Positions 42,160 to 50,659 of a stretch of DNA of 64,000 nt are shown here, piece by piece. Below the pieces are notes generated by a model, which saw nothing but the letters and a program-made list of their open reading frames with translations, was not told where the DNA came from and did no database searches. Position 1 is the stretch's first letter, and each line of letters opens with the position of its first letter. The stretch is from DATAPD01 sp036265385 (lineage in GTDB: Bacteria > Acidobacteriota > Terriglobia > Terriglobales > Acidobacteriaceae), in assembly GCA_036265385.1 (NCBI GenBank), contig DATAPD010000020.1, positions 124,001-188,000 on the forward strand, given 5' to 3'. The position numbers were made by a program, and so were the translations under genes.

Positions 42160-43353
42160 ATGGCGGGTTTCGACGATGTCGTCATCATCTCTGGATGCAG
42201 AACGCCTGTTGGAAAATTTCAAGGAAGCCTCACTGACTTCACAGCCCCTCAACTTGGCGCGATTGTAGTTCGCGAAGCTGTGAAGCGTGCCGGAATCGAA
42301 CCGGCTCAAGTGGATGAATGCATCATGGGCAATGTCGTGAGTGCTGGGCTTGGACAGAACCCAGCCCGACAGGCTGCCATCTTTGGTGGATTGGCTCCGG
42401 AGGTGGGTGCCATGACCATCAACAAGGTTTGTGGATCCGGTCTAAAGGCAGTCGCGTTGGCAGCCCAGGCGATTCAGACTGGAAACAGTTCAGTCGTCGT
42501 CGCCGGTGGCATGGAGTCAATGACCAATGCTCCGTATCTTCTTCCGCAGGCACGCAAAGGTTATCGGTTGGGAAATGGGCAGCTCATCGATTCGATGGTT
42601 CATGATGGGCTCTGGGACATCTACAACGACTATCACATGGGAATTACGGGAGAGAATGTTGCGGAGAAGTACGGCATCACTCGCGAAGAGCAGGATGAAT
42701 TTGCGGTGAACTCTCATCGCAAAGCCATCGCCGCGATAAAGGAGTGCCGTTTCAAATCGCAGATCGTGCCCGTCGAGATTCCCGCCAAAAAGAAAGGGCA
42801 GCCGCCCATTGTCTTCGACAAAGATGAATCGCCACGCGAAGACACAACAATTGAAAGCCTTCGTGCTCTAAAGCCAGCTTTCAAGAAAGATGGCACGGTT
42901 ACTGCAGGCAATGCTCCGGGAGTAAATGACGGAGCCGCGGCGGTCGTTGTCACGAGCGCAACTCGCGCCAACGAGCTCGGAGTGAAACCAATGGTTCGTG
43001 TCGTCGCACAAGCAACCAGCGGGGTGGAACCCAAGTGGGTCATGATGGCTCCTGTGGGTGCCGTTAAAAAAATCTGGGAAAAAACTGGCTGGAGCAAGCA
43101 TGACGTGGACTTGTATGAACTGAACGAAGCGTTCTCGGTCCAAGCATTGGGTGTGATTCGTGAACTCGGGTTGGACATGAACCGTGTAAACGTAAACGGC
43201 GGTGCGGTCGCTATCGGTCACCCGATTGGGGCGAGCGGTGCACGAGTTCTGGTGACTCTGATTTATGAGATGATCCGCCGCGATGTTCATCGCGGCATCG
43301 CCGCATTGTGTTTGGGCGGAGGGAATGCAGTTGCGATGGCAGTGGAACGATAA
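42160..43353 (+). CDS. Acetyl-CoA C-acetyltransferase (thiolase II)
   Basis: Condenses two acetyl-CoA to acetoacetyl-CoA or cleaves 3-oxoacyl-CoA. 397 residues. The nucleophile Cys is in NKVCGSGLKAV (about 88), then GGMESMTNAPYLLP, the His of NVNGGAVAIGHPIGASGAR (about 350) and the second Cys in ALCLGGGNAVAM (about 380). ATG 42160 has AGGAG nine bases upstream; the frame runs back to 42094, but through the promoter. It stands alone, without beta-oxidation or PHB partners, so the direction in vivo is open. Preceded by a -10 box and operator-like repeat. Confidence 0.95.
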   Translation: MAGFDDVVIISGCRTPVGKFQGSLTDFTAPQLGAIVVREAVKRAGIEPAQVDECIMGNVVSAGLGQNPARQAAIFGGLAPEVGAMTINKVCGSGLKAVALAAQAIQTGNSSVVVAGGMESMTNAPYLLPQARKGYRLGNGQLIDSMVHDGLWDIYNDYHMGITGENVAEKYGITREEQDEFAVNSHRKAIAAIKECRFKSQIVPVEIPAKKKGQPPIVFDKDESPREDTTIESLRALKPAFKKDGTVTAGNAPGVNDGAAAVVVTSATRANELGVKPMVRVVAQATSGVEPKWVMMAPVGAVKKIWEKTGWSKHDVDLYELNEAFSVQALGVIRELGLDMNRVNVNGGAVAIGHPIGASGARVLVTLIYEMIRRDVHRGIAALCLGGGNAVAMAVER

Positions 43354-43399
43354 GCTCGTCTCAGCGTTAACCAGAATCGGAGGGATGCTACGAACTCCG

Positions 43400-45538
43400 C
43401 TACTCTGTACTGGCAGCCGCCGCTTCTTGCGATGCAATCGGCAGCATCACTGTGAATAATGCGCCACCGGGAGTGGAGGACGCCTCGACATTCCCTCCGT
43501 GTTCTTTCAAGACCGCTTTGCAAATGCTCAGTCCCAACCCAGTCCCCCGTCCCGGACGCTTTGTTGTGTAGAAGGGATCGAAGATATGGGGCAGGATTTC
43601 GGCAGCAATGCCCGGGCCATCGTCTTGGAAGGTGGCCCAGACAAACTTTTCATGCTGGCCACAACGGATCCTGAGCGTCCCTTTCCCCTGGCCTTCCCTC
43701 ATTGCTTGTTCGGCATTCAAAATGAGGTTCAAAAAGACCTGCATCAGTTGCCGTGGTTCGCCAATTGTGCCGGGTAGCATGTTTTCACGTTTGAAATCCA
43801 CGGTGATATTTGCTTTGCGCAGCGAATAGGCTTGCAAATGCAGAGTCCGGTCGATCAACTCGCCGATGTCCACCTTGGTTTTTCCAGGCGCTGGAGGACG
43901 GGAAAAATACATGAGATTCTGAACGATTTCTGCCGCTCGGCGAGCTTGCTGATGAAGCATAGTTAATTGTTTTTTGGACGCTTCATTCGTCTCGCCATCC
44001 TGAAGAAGCTCACTTGCACCAAGGATGCTGGTGAGGGGGTTGTTCAGTTCATGTGCAAATCCGCCGATCATCTGTCCCATGGCCGCCAGACGTTCGCTTT
44101 GCATCACTTGCTGTTCCATCTTCTTTTCAACCGTGATATCGCGGACGGAGATTACGCTGCCACTCGGTTTCCCTATGGTGTCGGTGAGTTGACTGGCCGA
44201 GGCTCGCATCGTTCTGCCACTGCCGTCACGGTGGTTCGTGGTGTACTCGGCGGAAGCGACCAGATGTTTGCCAGAAGAGATGTTCCGGTACAGCGCCGCC
44301 AACTCGGGGGCGCTGTTCGCGACTTCCTCCATTTTTTTCCCGAGGTAGTCGTCAGGGCGGTAGCCAAGCAAATCGGTGATCCGGCTGCTTACAAAGCGGT
44401 ACCGGCCTTCAAGATCTACGACGAGGATAAGATCGGGGAAACTCTCGAGCATCCTGCGCTGAAATTCTTCCTGCTGACGTAGCTGCTTCTCCATCGTCCG
44501 ATGCTCTGTCACGTTGACCAACGTGCCCTGGTAACGGACGATCTCGCCGCCGTCGTCCCAAACCGCACGAGCCGAATCCATACAGATTATGGTTGCCCCA
44601 TCTTTTCGGCGCAATGTGATTTCGCGAGTGCGCAGACCTTGCTTCTCGGAGGGGCTGACGCTGAGTGCGGGCTTTTCACTTCGGTCGTAATTGAGGTCAG
44701 CTGGGTCGAGCGTGAGCAGCTCATCTTTGGAGGAGTAGCCAAGCAGGGCGACGAGCGCAGGATTGGCGTCCAGAAGCTTGCCGTCGCTGTTACAGAAATA
44801 GACCCCCTCTTGAAGCGTCTCGAAAAGTTCGGTGAACCGCCGTTCCTTCTCTCTTTGACCCGTGATGTCGCGCGCGAGCGCGCTGGCGCCTACCAGTTCA
44901 CCACTTTGGAAAATGCCATTCAGCACGCAATCGAAGTAAAGCGTGCGCGATGCATTCTTCAAGCGGACTGGAATTACACCACTCCAGTGCGGTTTTCCTA
45001 CGAATCGAGCGAGGGCCGGTTCGACTCGATCGCGGGTCGGTTCTTCGAGGAAGTCATCGAGCTTATGACCCACCACATCCGAGTAGGAACATGCCAAAAA
45101 CTCCGTGACACGCCGATTCACTGTACGAAAAGTTCCATCCAAGGATATTGCAAACGCTACGTCATCGAACGCATCGATGAGTTCCTTGAAACTGCGTTGG
45201 GACTTGGCAATGACCTGATTTAGCTGTTCGATCTGCTCTTCGGAAGGCGCCACCCCCGTGCGTTCTTCCAGTCCTTTCAGCAGGATCTTCAGGTTCGCTA
45301 CTTCCTTGTGGCGTCCGTAGGCGTAGCTAGCAAAGAGAAAAGCCAGAGCCAGCAATCCAACTGGAATCGCTAATAAGGAATAAGGAAGAGACTGCAGTCT
45401 TTCCCAGCTCAATGCAGCCACGGCCGTTGCGAGCAGGACGAGAAAAAACAGAACCATGCGCCACAGCTTGGTTTCTTCTCGTTCCAAACGGCTCGGGGCT
45501 CGTGAGGTCTGTGCGGGTTGCGAATCGTTTTCTGGCAT
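43400..45538 (-). CDS. Membrane histidine kinase with three PAS domains
   Basis: 712 residues. Two N-terminal TM helices with almost no periplasmic loop (about 27-45 and 50-72), a short coiled coil, three PAS domains (about 110-225, 230-345 and 360-475), HisKA with His496 in GGFAHELNNPLTSI, and HATPase with N box LNLILNAEQAMREGQGK, G1 DDGPGIAAEI and G2 GRGTGLGLSICKAV. The missing periplasmic domain suggests it senses an intracellular or membrane-borne cue through the PAS domains. It is an orphan: no response regulator gene adjoins it. Divergent from comM across a 234-bp region with several palindromes. Confidence 0.92.
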   Translation of the reverse strand: MPENDSQPAQTSRAPSRLEREETKLWRMVLFFLVLLATAVAALSWERLQSLPYSLLAIPVGLLALAFLFASYAYGRHKEVANLKILLKGLEERTGVAPSEEQIEQLNQVIAKSQRSFKELIDAFDDVAFAISLDGTFRTVNRRVTEFLACSYSDVVGHKLDDFLEEPTRDRVEPALARFVGKPHWSGVIPVRLKNASRTLYFDCVLNGIFQSGELVGASALARDITGQREKERRFTELFETLQEGVYFCNSDGKLLDANPALVALLGYSSKDELLTLDPADLNYDRSEKPALSVSPSEKQGLRTREITLRRKDGATIICMDSARAVWDDGGEIVRYQGTLVNVTEHRTMEKQLRQQEEFQRRMLESFPDLILVVDLEGRYRFVSSRITDLLGYRPDDYLGKKMEEVANSAPELAALYRNISSGKHLVASAEYTTNHRDGSGRTMRASASQLTDTIGKPSGSVISVRDITVEKKMEQQVMQSERLAAMGQMIGGFAHELNNPLTSILGASELLQDGETNEASKKQLTMLHQQARRAAEIVQNLMYFSRPPAPGKTKVDIGELIDRTLHLQAYSLRKANITVDFKRENMLPGTIGEPRQLMQVFLNLILNAEQAMREGQGKGTLRIRCGQHEKFVWATFQDDGPGIAAEILPHIFDPFYTTKRPGRGTGLGLSICKAVLKEHGGNVEASSTPGGALFTVMLPIASQEAAAASTE

Positions 45539-45682
45539 TCCTACCTAATCCAGGAACCGTTCTCGAAGTTGCTGGATCGCCTCCTAGCATTCCGAATCGT
45601 AGTTGAGGCGAGTGTTCCGAACAACTTAATCATTATTGGATTGTTTGGTTCCGTCGTACCGGAACATTTCTCACCAAGAGGG

Positions 45683-45724
45683 GTGACATTTGTCACGGAT
45701 TCTCCAGCTTCAAGAAAGTAAGTT
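45683..45724 (+). promoter_or_regulatory. CRP/FNR-like site and class II promoter of comM
   Basis: The perfect 14-bp palindrome GTGACATTTGTCAC (45683-45696) contains GTGA-N6-TCAC, the CRP core. Its centre, 45689.5, is 41.5 bp ahead of the start implied by TAAGTT (45719-45724), about 45731. That is the same geometry as at cydAB. The same gap also holds TGTTC-C-GAACA (45613-45623) and GTTCCG-N6-CGGAAC (45648-45665). Confidence 0.5.
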
Positions 45725-45772
45725 TGTATCGGGTCTCCCGACCTTCGTGTGTTCCCGCCTGAATCTTAATCC

Positions 45773-47320
45773 ATGCTCTATAAAACGCTGAGCGCTGCTG
45801 TTTATGGGATCGATGCCAATATCATTGAGGTCGAAGTAGATGTTTCTGGGATTAAAACCAACGAAGACCACTTTCATACCGTAGGTTTGCCCGATGCGGC
45901 CGTGCGAGAAAGCCGCGATCGTGTCCGGTCTGCGCTGAAGAACTGTGGATACGACATTCCTCCGACGCACATTACGATCAATCTTGCGCCGGCTGACATC
46001 CGCAAAGAAGGGTCGGGATTTGATCTTCCGATGGCACTCGGTATTTGCGGTGCCTATGGTGGATTAAACAAGAAGGCGATTCCAGACGCTTTATTCGTGG
46101 GCGAACTGTCCTTGGATGGAGGAATTCGCGGCATTCGAGGCACACTGCCTATCGCACTTGAAGCTCGCGCGAAGAAGGTTCCCCGACTAATTGTGCCCGA
46201 AGTGAATGCCCGAGAGGCTGCCATGGTAGGTGGCGTTGACGTGTACCCAGTTCGTTCTTTGCTAGACGTAATCCAGTTTGTGAATACCGGCAATGGGATT
46301 AAGCCCATTCGTGTTGAATCAGACGCTCTCCTACGTGAAGCGCACCACCACATTGTCGATTTCAAGGATGTTCGAGGCCAGACCACCGCAAAGCGCGCTC
46401 TGGAAATAGCGTGCGCCGGCGGACATAACATTCTGATGATTGGTCCGCCGGGTTCAGGCAAGACCATGCTAGCCAAGCGCATTCCGACAATTCTGCCGCC
46501 GCTGAGCTTTGAGGAAGCGCTTGAGACCACTAAGATCCACAGCGTTGCTGGCGTACTTGACGCACGTGCCGGACTAGTGGGCGCTCGGCCATTTCGGGCG
46601 CCCCATCACACGATTTCGGATGCTGGCTTAATCGGCGGCGGGATGATTCCCCGGCCGGGGGAAGTTTCGCTGGCTCACAACGGGGTCCTTTTCTTGGATG
46701 AACTCCCGGAGTTTCCGCGAAACGTTCTAGAGGTTATGCGTCAACCGCTGGAGGACGGCAGTGTTTGCATCGCGCGCGCAGCCATGTCCTTGAATTTTCC
46801 AGCACGCTTTATGCTCGCTGCAGCAATGAACCCGTGCCCGTGCGGATTCCACAACGATCGTACTCGCGAATGCCACTGTACGCCGCCGATGATTCAGCGC
46901 TACATTTCAAAAATCTCAGGACCACTCCTAGATCGAATCGACATCCACATTGATGTGCCTGCTGTGAACTATAAAGAGATGCGAAGCGGGAGCGAACCGG
47001 AATCCTCGACTCGCATACTTGAGCGCGTGATCAGCGCACGTGAGATCCAACTGCAACGTTTTCAAAGTTGCAGGGAAAAGATCTATAGCAACGCCCAAAT
47101 GGCGCCCCGTCACATGAGGCAATTTTGCGAACTCTCTGCCGATTGCGAGCGCCTGCTTGAACGAGCCATGACCCAGCAAGGACTCAGCGCACGTGCGCAC
47201 GATCGAATATTAAAGGTGGCCCGCACGATTGCTGATCTTGACCGGTCTGCGGCTATCGATACTAAGCACATCGCTGAGGCGATTCAGTACCGCACACTGG
47301 ATCGAACGTTTTGGGCATAA
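45773..47320 (+). CDS. comM: ComM/YifB family Mg-chelatase-like AAA+ ATPase
   Basis: In Vibrio and Haemophilus ComM is a hexameric helicase that extends branch migration during natural transformation; homologues are widespread in non-competent bacteria too. 515 residues: an N-terminal Lon-like S5 fold (about 1-170; LPDAAVRESRDRVRSALKN, EGSGFDLPMALGI), AAA+ with GPPGSGKTMLAKR (about 222-234), Walker B VLFLDELPEF, a Cys-rich stretch AAMNPCPCGFHNDRTRECHC that may bind zinc, and Mg-chelatase C-domain LSARAHDRILKVARTIADL. It is the first gene after a CRP-like site. No other competence gene is in the window. Confidence 0.94.
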   Translation: MLYKTLSAAVYGIDANIIEVEVDVSGIKTNEDHFHTVGLPDAAVRESRDRVRSALKNCGYDIPPTHITINLAPADIRKEGSGFDLPMALGICGAYGGLNKKAIPDALFVGELSLDGGIRGIRGTLPIALEARAKKVPRLIVPEVNAREAAMVGGVDVYPVRSLLDVIQFVNTGNGIKPIRVESDALLREAHHHIVDFKDVRGQTTAKRALEIACAGGHNILMIGPPGSGKTMLAKRIPTILPPLSFEEALETTKIHSVAGVLDARAGLVGARPFRAPHHTISDAGLIGGGMIPRPGEVSLAHNGVLFLDELPEFPRNVLEVMRQPLEDGSVCIARAAMSLNFPARFMLAAAMNPCPCGFHNDRTRECHCTPPMIQRYISKISGPLLDRIDIHIDVPAVNYKEMRSGSEPESSTRILERVISAREIQLQRFQSCREKIYSNAQMAPRHMRQFCELSADCERLLERAMTQQGLSARAHDRILKVARTIADLDRSAAIDTKHIAEAIQYRTLDRTFWA

Positions 47321-47354
47321 ATTTCAGCGATGGGAACAAAGTACTGTAACTGGC

Positions 47355-47382
47355 TTGTTTTCAGACTTGTACGCGGTAAAAT
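47355..47382 (+). promoter_or_regulatory. Candidate promoter of the omega-like gene and rho
   Basis: TTGTTT (47355-47360), a 16-bp spacer and TAAAAT (47377-47382), 35 bp after the comM stop. It would make a leader of about 270 nt. Confidence 0.35.
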
Positions 47383-47473
47383 GGGGCACAGAAATATTCC
47401 TTGACCTAAAGATCGTTTGCTTGTACGTTAGGCTGTTCCTCGGACATAAAATACTCGTTGTCGTCCTGAGAAC

Positions 47474-47562
47474 CTCCGCCCCGGAACTGGGTCAACTCCA
47501 TAAAATTGAGCAACTTTGGGGCTAGGCGGAGCATCTATTTGGGTGATCTGGCTCCCGTTTTT
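47474..47562 (+). promoter_or_regulatory. Leader with mutually exclusive helices (possible attenuator) before the omega-like gene and rho
   Basis: CTCCGCC (47474-47480) can pair with GGCGGAG (47525-47531). The last bases of that 3' arm are also the 5' arm of a second helix, GGAGC (47528-47532) with GCTCC (47551-47555), which is followed by CGTTTTTA. Both cannot form together: the first would prevent the terminator-like second. The 337-bp gap around it (47321-47657) holds no reading frame that looks coding. Confidence 0.4.
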
Positions 47563-47657
47563 ACCCATTCAAACTTAGGAAAGAACCGCAACCAGGTTCT
47601 GTAGCTACAGCTTTCAAATGGGTCACAGCCATACATCCAGGTGAGGAGACCTACTTC

Positions 47658-47873
47658 ATGCGCTCGGATCGTGTTTTCGATGCACTACATACTTTGCGGA
47701 ACCGTTACATGTTGTGTCAGCTAGCCTCAAAGGCTACCCGTCGGTTCCACAAACCGAACACTCGTATTCAGGAAACCATGAACGAAGTATTGGATCGCAT
47801 TGCGGGTTCGGATCGGCAGGCCGTTTTGTCCGAACCCGAGAATGTGACAGAAGCTCAACGGCGGGCTGCCTGA
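47658..47873 (+). CDS. Small protein resembling RNA polymerase omega subunit
   Basis: 71 residues. The stretch ALHTLRNRYMLCQLASKATRRF resembles the omega signature (A-x5-NR[FY]xLxxxAxxxAR, as in E. coli VEKIGNRFDLVLVAARRAR), and the following TMNEVLDRIAGSDR could match the T-x-IAL-x-EI helix. The conserved Lys-Pro region of omega is shortened. With GAGGAG 11 bases before the ATG and a place directly before rho, a transcription-apparatus role is attractive, but the match is short and by eye. The stop codon is the loop of a terminator-like hairpin. Confidence 0.5.
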   Translation: MRSDRVFDALHTLRNRYMLCQLASKATRRFHKPNTRIQETMNEVLDRIAGSDRQAVLSEPENVTEAQRRAA

Positions 47874-47896
47874 GGCAGCCCTGCCTGTTTTATTTT
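47863..47896 (+). terminator. Intrinsic terminator overlapping the end of the omega-like gene, upstream of rho
   Basis: GGGCTGCC (47863-47870), loop TGA (47871-47873, the stop codon itself), GGCAGCCC (47874-47881), then TGCCTGTTTTATTTT. The tail is not a perfect T-run, so partial termination is likely. A ribosome terminating at the TGA would cover the hairpin. Confidence 0.7.
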
Positions 47897-47951
47897 CGAA
47901 GGTCCCCCAAACCCTCTAACGACCTGCCTAAAAATCTTCCGTAGGTGATTA

Positions 47952-49202
47952 ATGACCATCGCTGAATTAAAAGAAAAAAATATTACCGAGCTGACCAAGA
48001 TCGCCCGATCTCTGGATCTGCCCGGGGCCAGCGGTCTGCGTAAGCAGGATCTTATCTTCAAGATCCTCCAGGCGCAGAGCGAAAAGGAAGGCCACATTTT
48101 CGCCGAGGGCGTACTCGAGATTCTCCCCGACGGCTACGGCTTCCTCCGCTCGCCGGATTACAACTACCTGCCTGGGCCAGATGATATCTACGTCTCTCCC
48201 TCCCAGATTCGCAAGTTCGATCTCAAGACAGGCGACACCATCAGTGGACAAGTTCGGCCGCCTCATGAAGGTGAGAAGTACTTCGCTCTCGTCAAAATTG
48301 AAGCCGTCAACTTTGAGTCGCCCGACGAAGCGCGCAACAAGATTCTGTTCGACAACCTGACGCCGCTCTATCCGCAGGAGCGTCTGAAGCTCGAGACCAC
48401 GCGCGAAAACATCAGCGCCCGCGTCATGGATCTGTTGACGCCGCTCGGGAAGGGCCAGCGTGGCCTGATCGTATCGCCGCCGCGTGCTGGTAAGACCATG
48501 CTTTTGCAGAACGTCGCCAACTCGATTACAGCGAATCATCCGGAAGTCGTATTGATGGTCCTGCTCATCGACGAACGTCCGGAAGAAGTCACCGACATGC
48601 AGCGCTCCGTAAAAGGCGAAGTAATCTCCTCGACTTTCGACGAGCCAGCAGCTCGTCACGTGCAAGTTGCAGAGATGGTGATTGAAAAAGCGAAGCGACT
48701 AGTCGAACACAAACGGGATGTCGTAATCCTTCTTGATTCGATCACTCGTCTTGCGCGGGCTTATAACACGATCGTGCCGCCTTCAGGCAAGGTGCTCTCC
48801 GGCGGCGTCGATTCCAATGCTTTGCAGCGCCCGAAACGATTCTTCGGCTCGGCTCGTAACATCGAGGAAGGCGGTTCACTGACCATCATCGCGACGGCCC
48901 TCATCGATACCGGCTCTCGTATGGACGATGTGATCTTCGAAGAATTCAAGGGTACCGGCAACTCGGAAATCATCCTTGAGCGCAAGCTGGTGGATAAGCG
49001 CACGTTCCCAGCGATCGACATTCAGCGCTCTGGGACGCGTAAAGAAGAGTTGCTGATTCCAAAGGAAGACCTACAGCGCATCTGGGTGCTGAGGAAGGTT
49101 CTCAACCCATTGTCGCCAGTAGAAGCGATGGAATTGCTCATTGATAAGCTGTCAAAGACCAAGACAAACGGTGAGTTCTTGTCAAATATGAGCGCGCTGT
49201 AG
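47952..49202 (+). CDS. rho: Transcription termination factor Rho
   Basis: Hexameric RNA helicase that ends transcripts not covered by ribosomes. 416 residues: N-terminal helix bundle (MTIAELKEKNITELTKIARSL), cold-shock-like RNA-binding domain (about 50-125; EGVLEILPDGYGFLRSPDYNYLPGPDDIYVSPSQIRKF), Walker A SPPRAGKTMLLQ (about 176-187), Walker B VVILLDSITRLARAYN, the Q-loop GGVDSNALQRPKRFFGSARN and the R-loop-containing C-domain. AGGTGA stands before the ATG. No long Arg/Asp-rich insertion of the actinobacterial type. The region before it is structured, compatible with autoregulation. Confidence 0.97.
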   Translation: MTIAELKEKNITELTKIARSLDLPGASGLRKQDLIFKILQAQSEKEGHIFAEGVLEILPDGYGFLRSPDYNYLPGPDDIYVSPSQIRKFDLKTGDTISGQVRPPHEGEKYFALVKIEAVNFESPDEARNKILFDNLTPLYPQERLKLETTRENISARVMDLLTPLGKGQRGLIVSPPRAGKTMLLQNVANSITANHPEVVLMVLLIDERPEEVTDMQRSVKGEVISSTFDEPAARHVQVAEMVIEKAKRLVEHKRDVVILLDSITRLARAYNTIVPPSGKVLSGGVDSNALQRPKRFFGSARNIEEGGSLTIIATALIDTGSRMDDVIFEEFKGTGNSEIILERKLVDKRTFPAIDIQRSGTRKEELLIPKEDLQRIWVLRKVLNPLSPVEAMELLIDKLSKTKTNGEFLSNMSAL

Positions 49203-49219
49203 ACAGCGGATACCTTATG

Positions 49220-49240
49220 GCGGGCGATCATCGCCCGCCT
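49220..49240. terminator. Palindromic hairpin between rho and the methyltransferase gene
   Basis: GGCGGGCGAT (49220-49229) and ATCGCCCGCC (49231-49240) form a nearly perfect 10-bp inverted repeat with one central base. It lies 17 bp after rho and 4 bp before the convergent gene's stop. No T-run on the plus side, so it is a weak or Rho-assisted terminator. Confidence 0.6.
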
Positions 49241-49244
49241 TGCC

Positions 49245-50024
49245 TCAATGCGCTGTAGTTGCTGAAAGTCTTCCGAAGAACACTCGAGTTTTGTAGTCGA
49301 AGCTCACCCGACTGCTTTCCTCATGCCGATCATAAATTTCATGAAGCTTTGCGATCATGGGAAGGTGATTGGGGTGGTCGGGCAGCGGTGCATACGAAGA
49401 CGATAGCAGTCGACCTTCCAGACCTGCATAATCAAATTCCTGTCGATAATCGAAAACGTGCTCCTCGTATGGATTAGGAGCGAAGAATTCATGGATCACG
49501 GAAGTCGTGCGCTCCTGGCGCACTTCCTTGTAGTCAATCGCATAATCCAAGAGCACTTGCTCATAATCCCGGAGAAACGGCGTGGTTTCAGTACATCGCT
49601 CGTTCCAGATCAGCACGCACCATCCGTGATGTTTCAGTATCCGATCAAATTCCTTTCGTGCCGCATCACGATCGAACCAGTGAGCGGCCTGTGCCGCTGT
49701 TATGAAATCCATTGACTTGTCCGGAAGCTTTGTAGCTTCCGCTTGACCGAGGACGCTCGTGAGGCCCGGAAAGCTTTCGAGATATCGCTCCCCAGCGATT
49801 CTCATTTCATCGTTTGGTTCAACCGCAAAAACTCGATTCCCATTCTCCAGCAGCAAACGCGTAAACAGGCCTGTACCGGATGCAATGTCGGCCATCACGT
49901 GCTCGGGGCGGAGTCCGCATCTGTCGTGAAGAAACGCGATGATCTCAATTGGGTAACCCGGACGGTAACGAACATAATTATCGACACGCGACGAGAATCG
50001 GGTAGTTGCATTTGGAGCTGGCAT
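49245..50024 (-). CDS. Class I SAM-dependent methyltransferase
   Basis: 259 residues. SAM motifs: MADIASGTGLFTRLLL (motif I, about 40-55), FAVEPNDEM (acidic end of strand 2), VLGQAEATKLPDKSMDFITAAQAAHWF (motifs for strand 4) and VLIWNERC. The N-terminus, TTRFSSRVDNYVRYRPGYP, is the typical start of the UbiE-like Methyltransf_11 group with FSSRVDNY. No specific substrate can be inferred. Convergent with rho and divergent from the peroxiredoxin-like gene. Confidence 0.88.
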   Translation of the reverse strand: MPAPNATTRFSSRVDNYVRYRPGYPIEIIAFLHDRCGLRPEHVMADIASGTGLFTRLLLENGNRVFAVEPNDEMRIAGERYLESFPGLTSVLGQAEATKLPDKSMDFITAAQAAHWFDRDAARKEFDRILKHHGWCVLIWNERCTETTPFLRDYEQVLLDYAIDYKEVRQERTTSVIHEFFAPNPYEEHVFDYRQEFDYAGLEGRLLSSSYAPLPDHPNHLPMIAKLHEIYDRHEESSRVSFDYKTRVFFGRLSATTAH

Positions 50025-50102
50025 ACTTTTTTATTCTATTCCCAGCAAGCTCACCTCCTGTCCGTTGGAAAGTCGATAACCATTTACAATCGGTAATTCG
50101 GA

Positions 50103-50621
50103 TTGACACACGCGAGTGAACCACGACAAGTGAAAGAACTAAAACTGAAAATCGGTGATGTCGCCCCGGATTTCGATTTGCCGGTACTTCGTAACGGTGT
50201 AAAAGAGCGGCTTCGGCTCAGTTCCAAGTCTGGAACGTCAATGCTTGTTCTAGCTTTTTATCCGCTAAATTGGGACGTTGTTAGCACCCGACAGTTGGTC
50301 GAATTCCAGGCTGGGAGAAGCGAATATACACGCCACAAAGCAGAAATCATCACGATCAGCGTCGATTCCATCATGAACATAACGGCGTGGGAGCGTGAAA
50401 TTGGACCATTCGACTTTTTAATGTGCTCCGATTTTTGGCCTCACGGCGATGTGTGTCGAAAGTACGGAGTACTTCGTGACGATGAGCCATTCCGAGGAGC
50501 TGCGCAGCCGGCAATCTTTGTACTGGGGATGAATCGCAAAATTCAGTTTCAGAAATTTTATTCGGTGGGCGAAGTTGCACCTCTGGAAGATATCGTGAGC
50601 GCATTGGAAGGAATCCATTGA
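50103..50621 (+). CDS. Peroxiredoxin-fold (AhpC/TSA) protein lacking the catalytic cysteine
   Basis: 172 residues. Clear AhpC/TSA layout: IGDVAPDFDLPVLRNG, VLAFYPLNWDVVSTRQ, AEIITISVDSIMNITAWERE, CSDFWPHGDVCRKYGVL and AIFVLGMNRKIQF. The peroxidatic Cys that should follow the FYPxxxxPxC pattern is Ser61 (AGC), and the conserved Arg before the FVL strand is Gln (AQPAIFVL). Cys remain only in the WPHGDVC region. It is therefore unlikely to be a peroxidase; it may bind a partner, or use other thiols. The start is TTG 50103 or GTG 50130, which fits the domain better. Its stop overlaps the next frame and the M28 peptidase gene begins 38 bp on. Confidence 0.8.
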   Translation: MTHASEPRQVKELKLKIGDVAPDFDLPVLRNGVKERLRLSSKSGTSMLVLAFYPLNWDVVSTRQLVEFQAGRSEYTRHKAEIITISVDSIMNITAWEREIGPFDFLMCSDFWPHGDVCRKYGVLRDDEPFRGAAQPAIFVLGMNRKIQFQKFYSVGEVAPLEDIVSALEGIH

Positions 50622-50659
50622 AGATCTCAAGCGGAGGAGCCAAAAGTAAAACGAACCCA

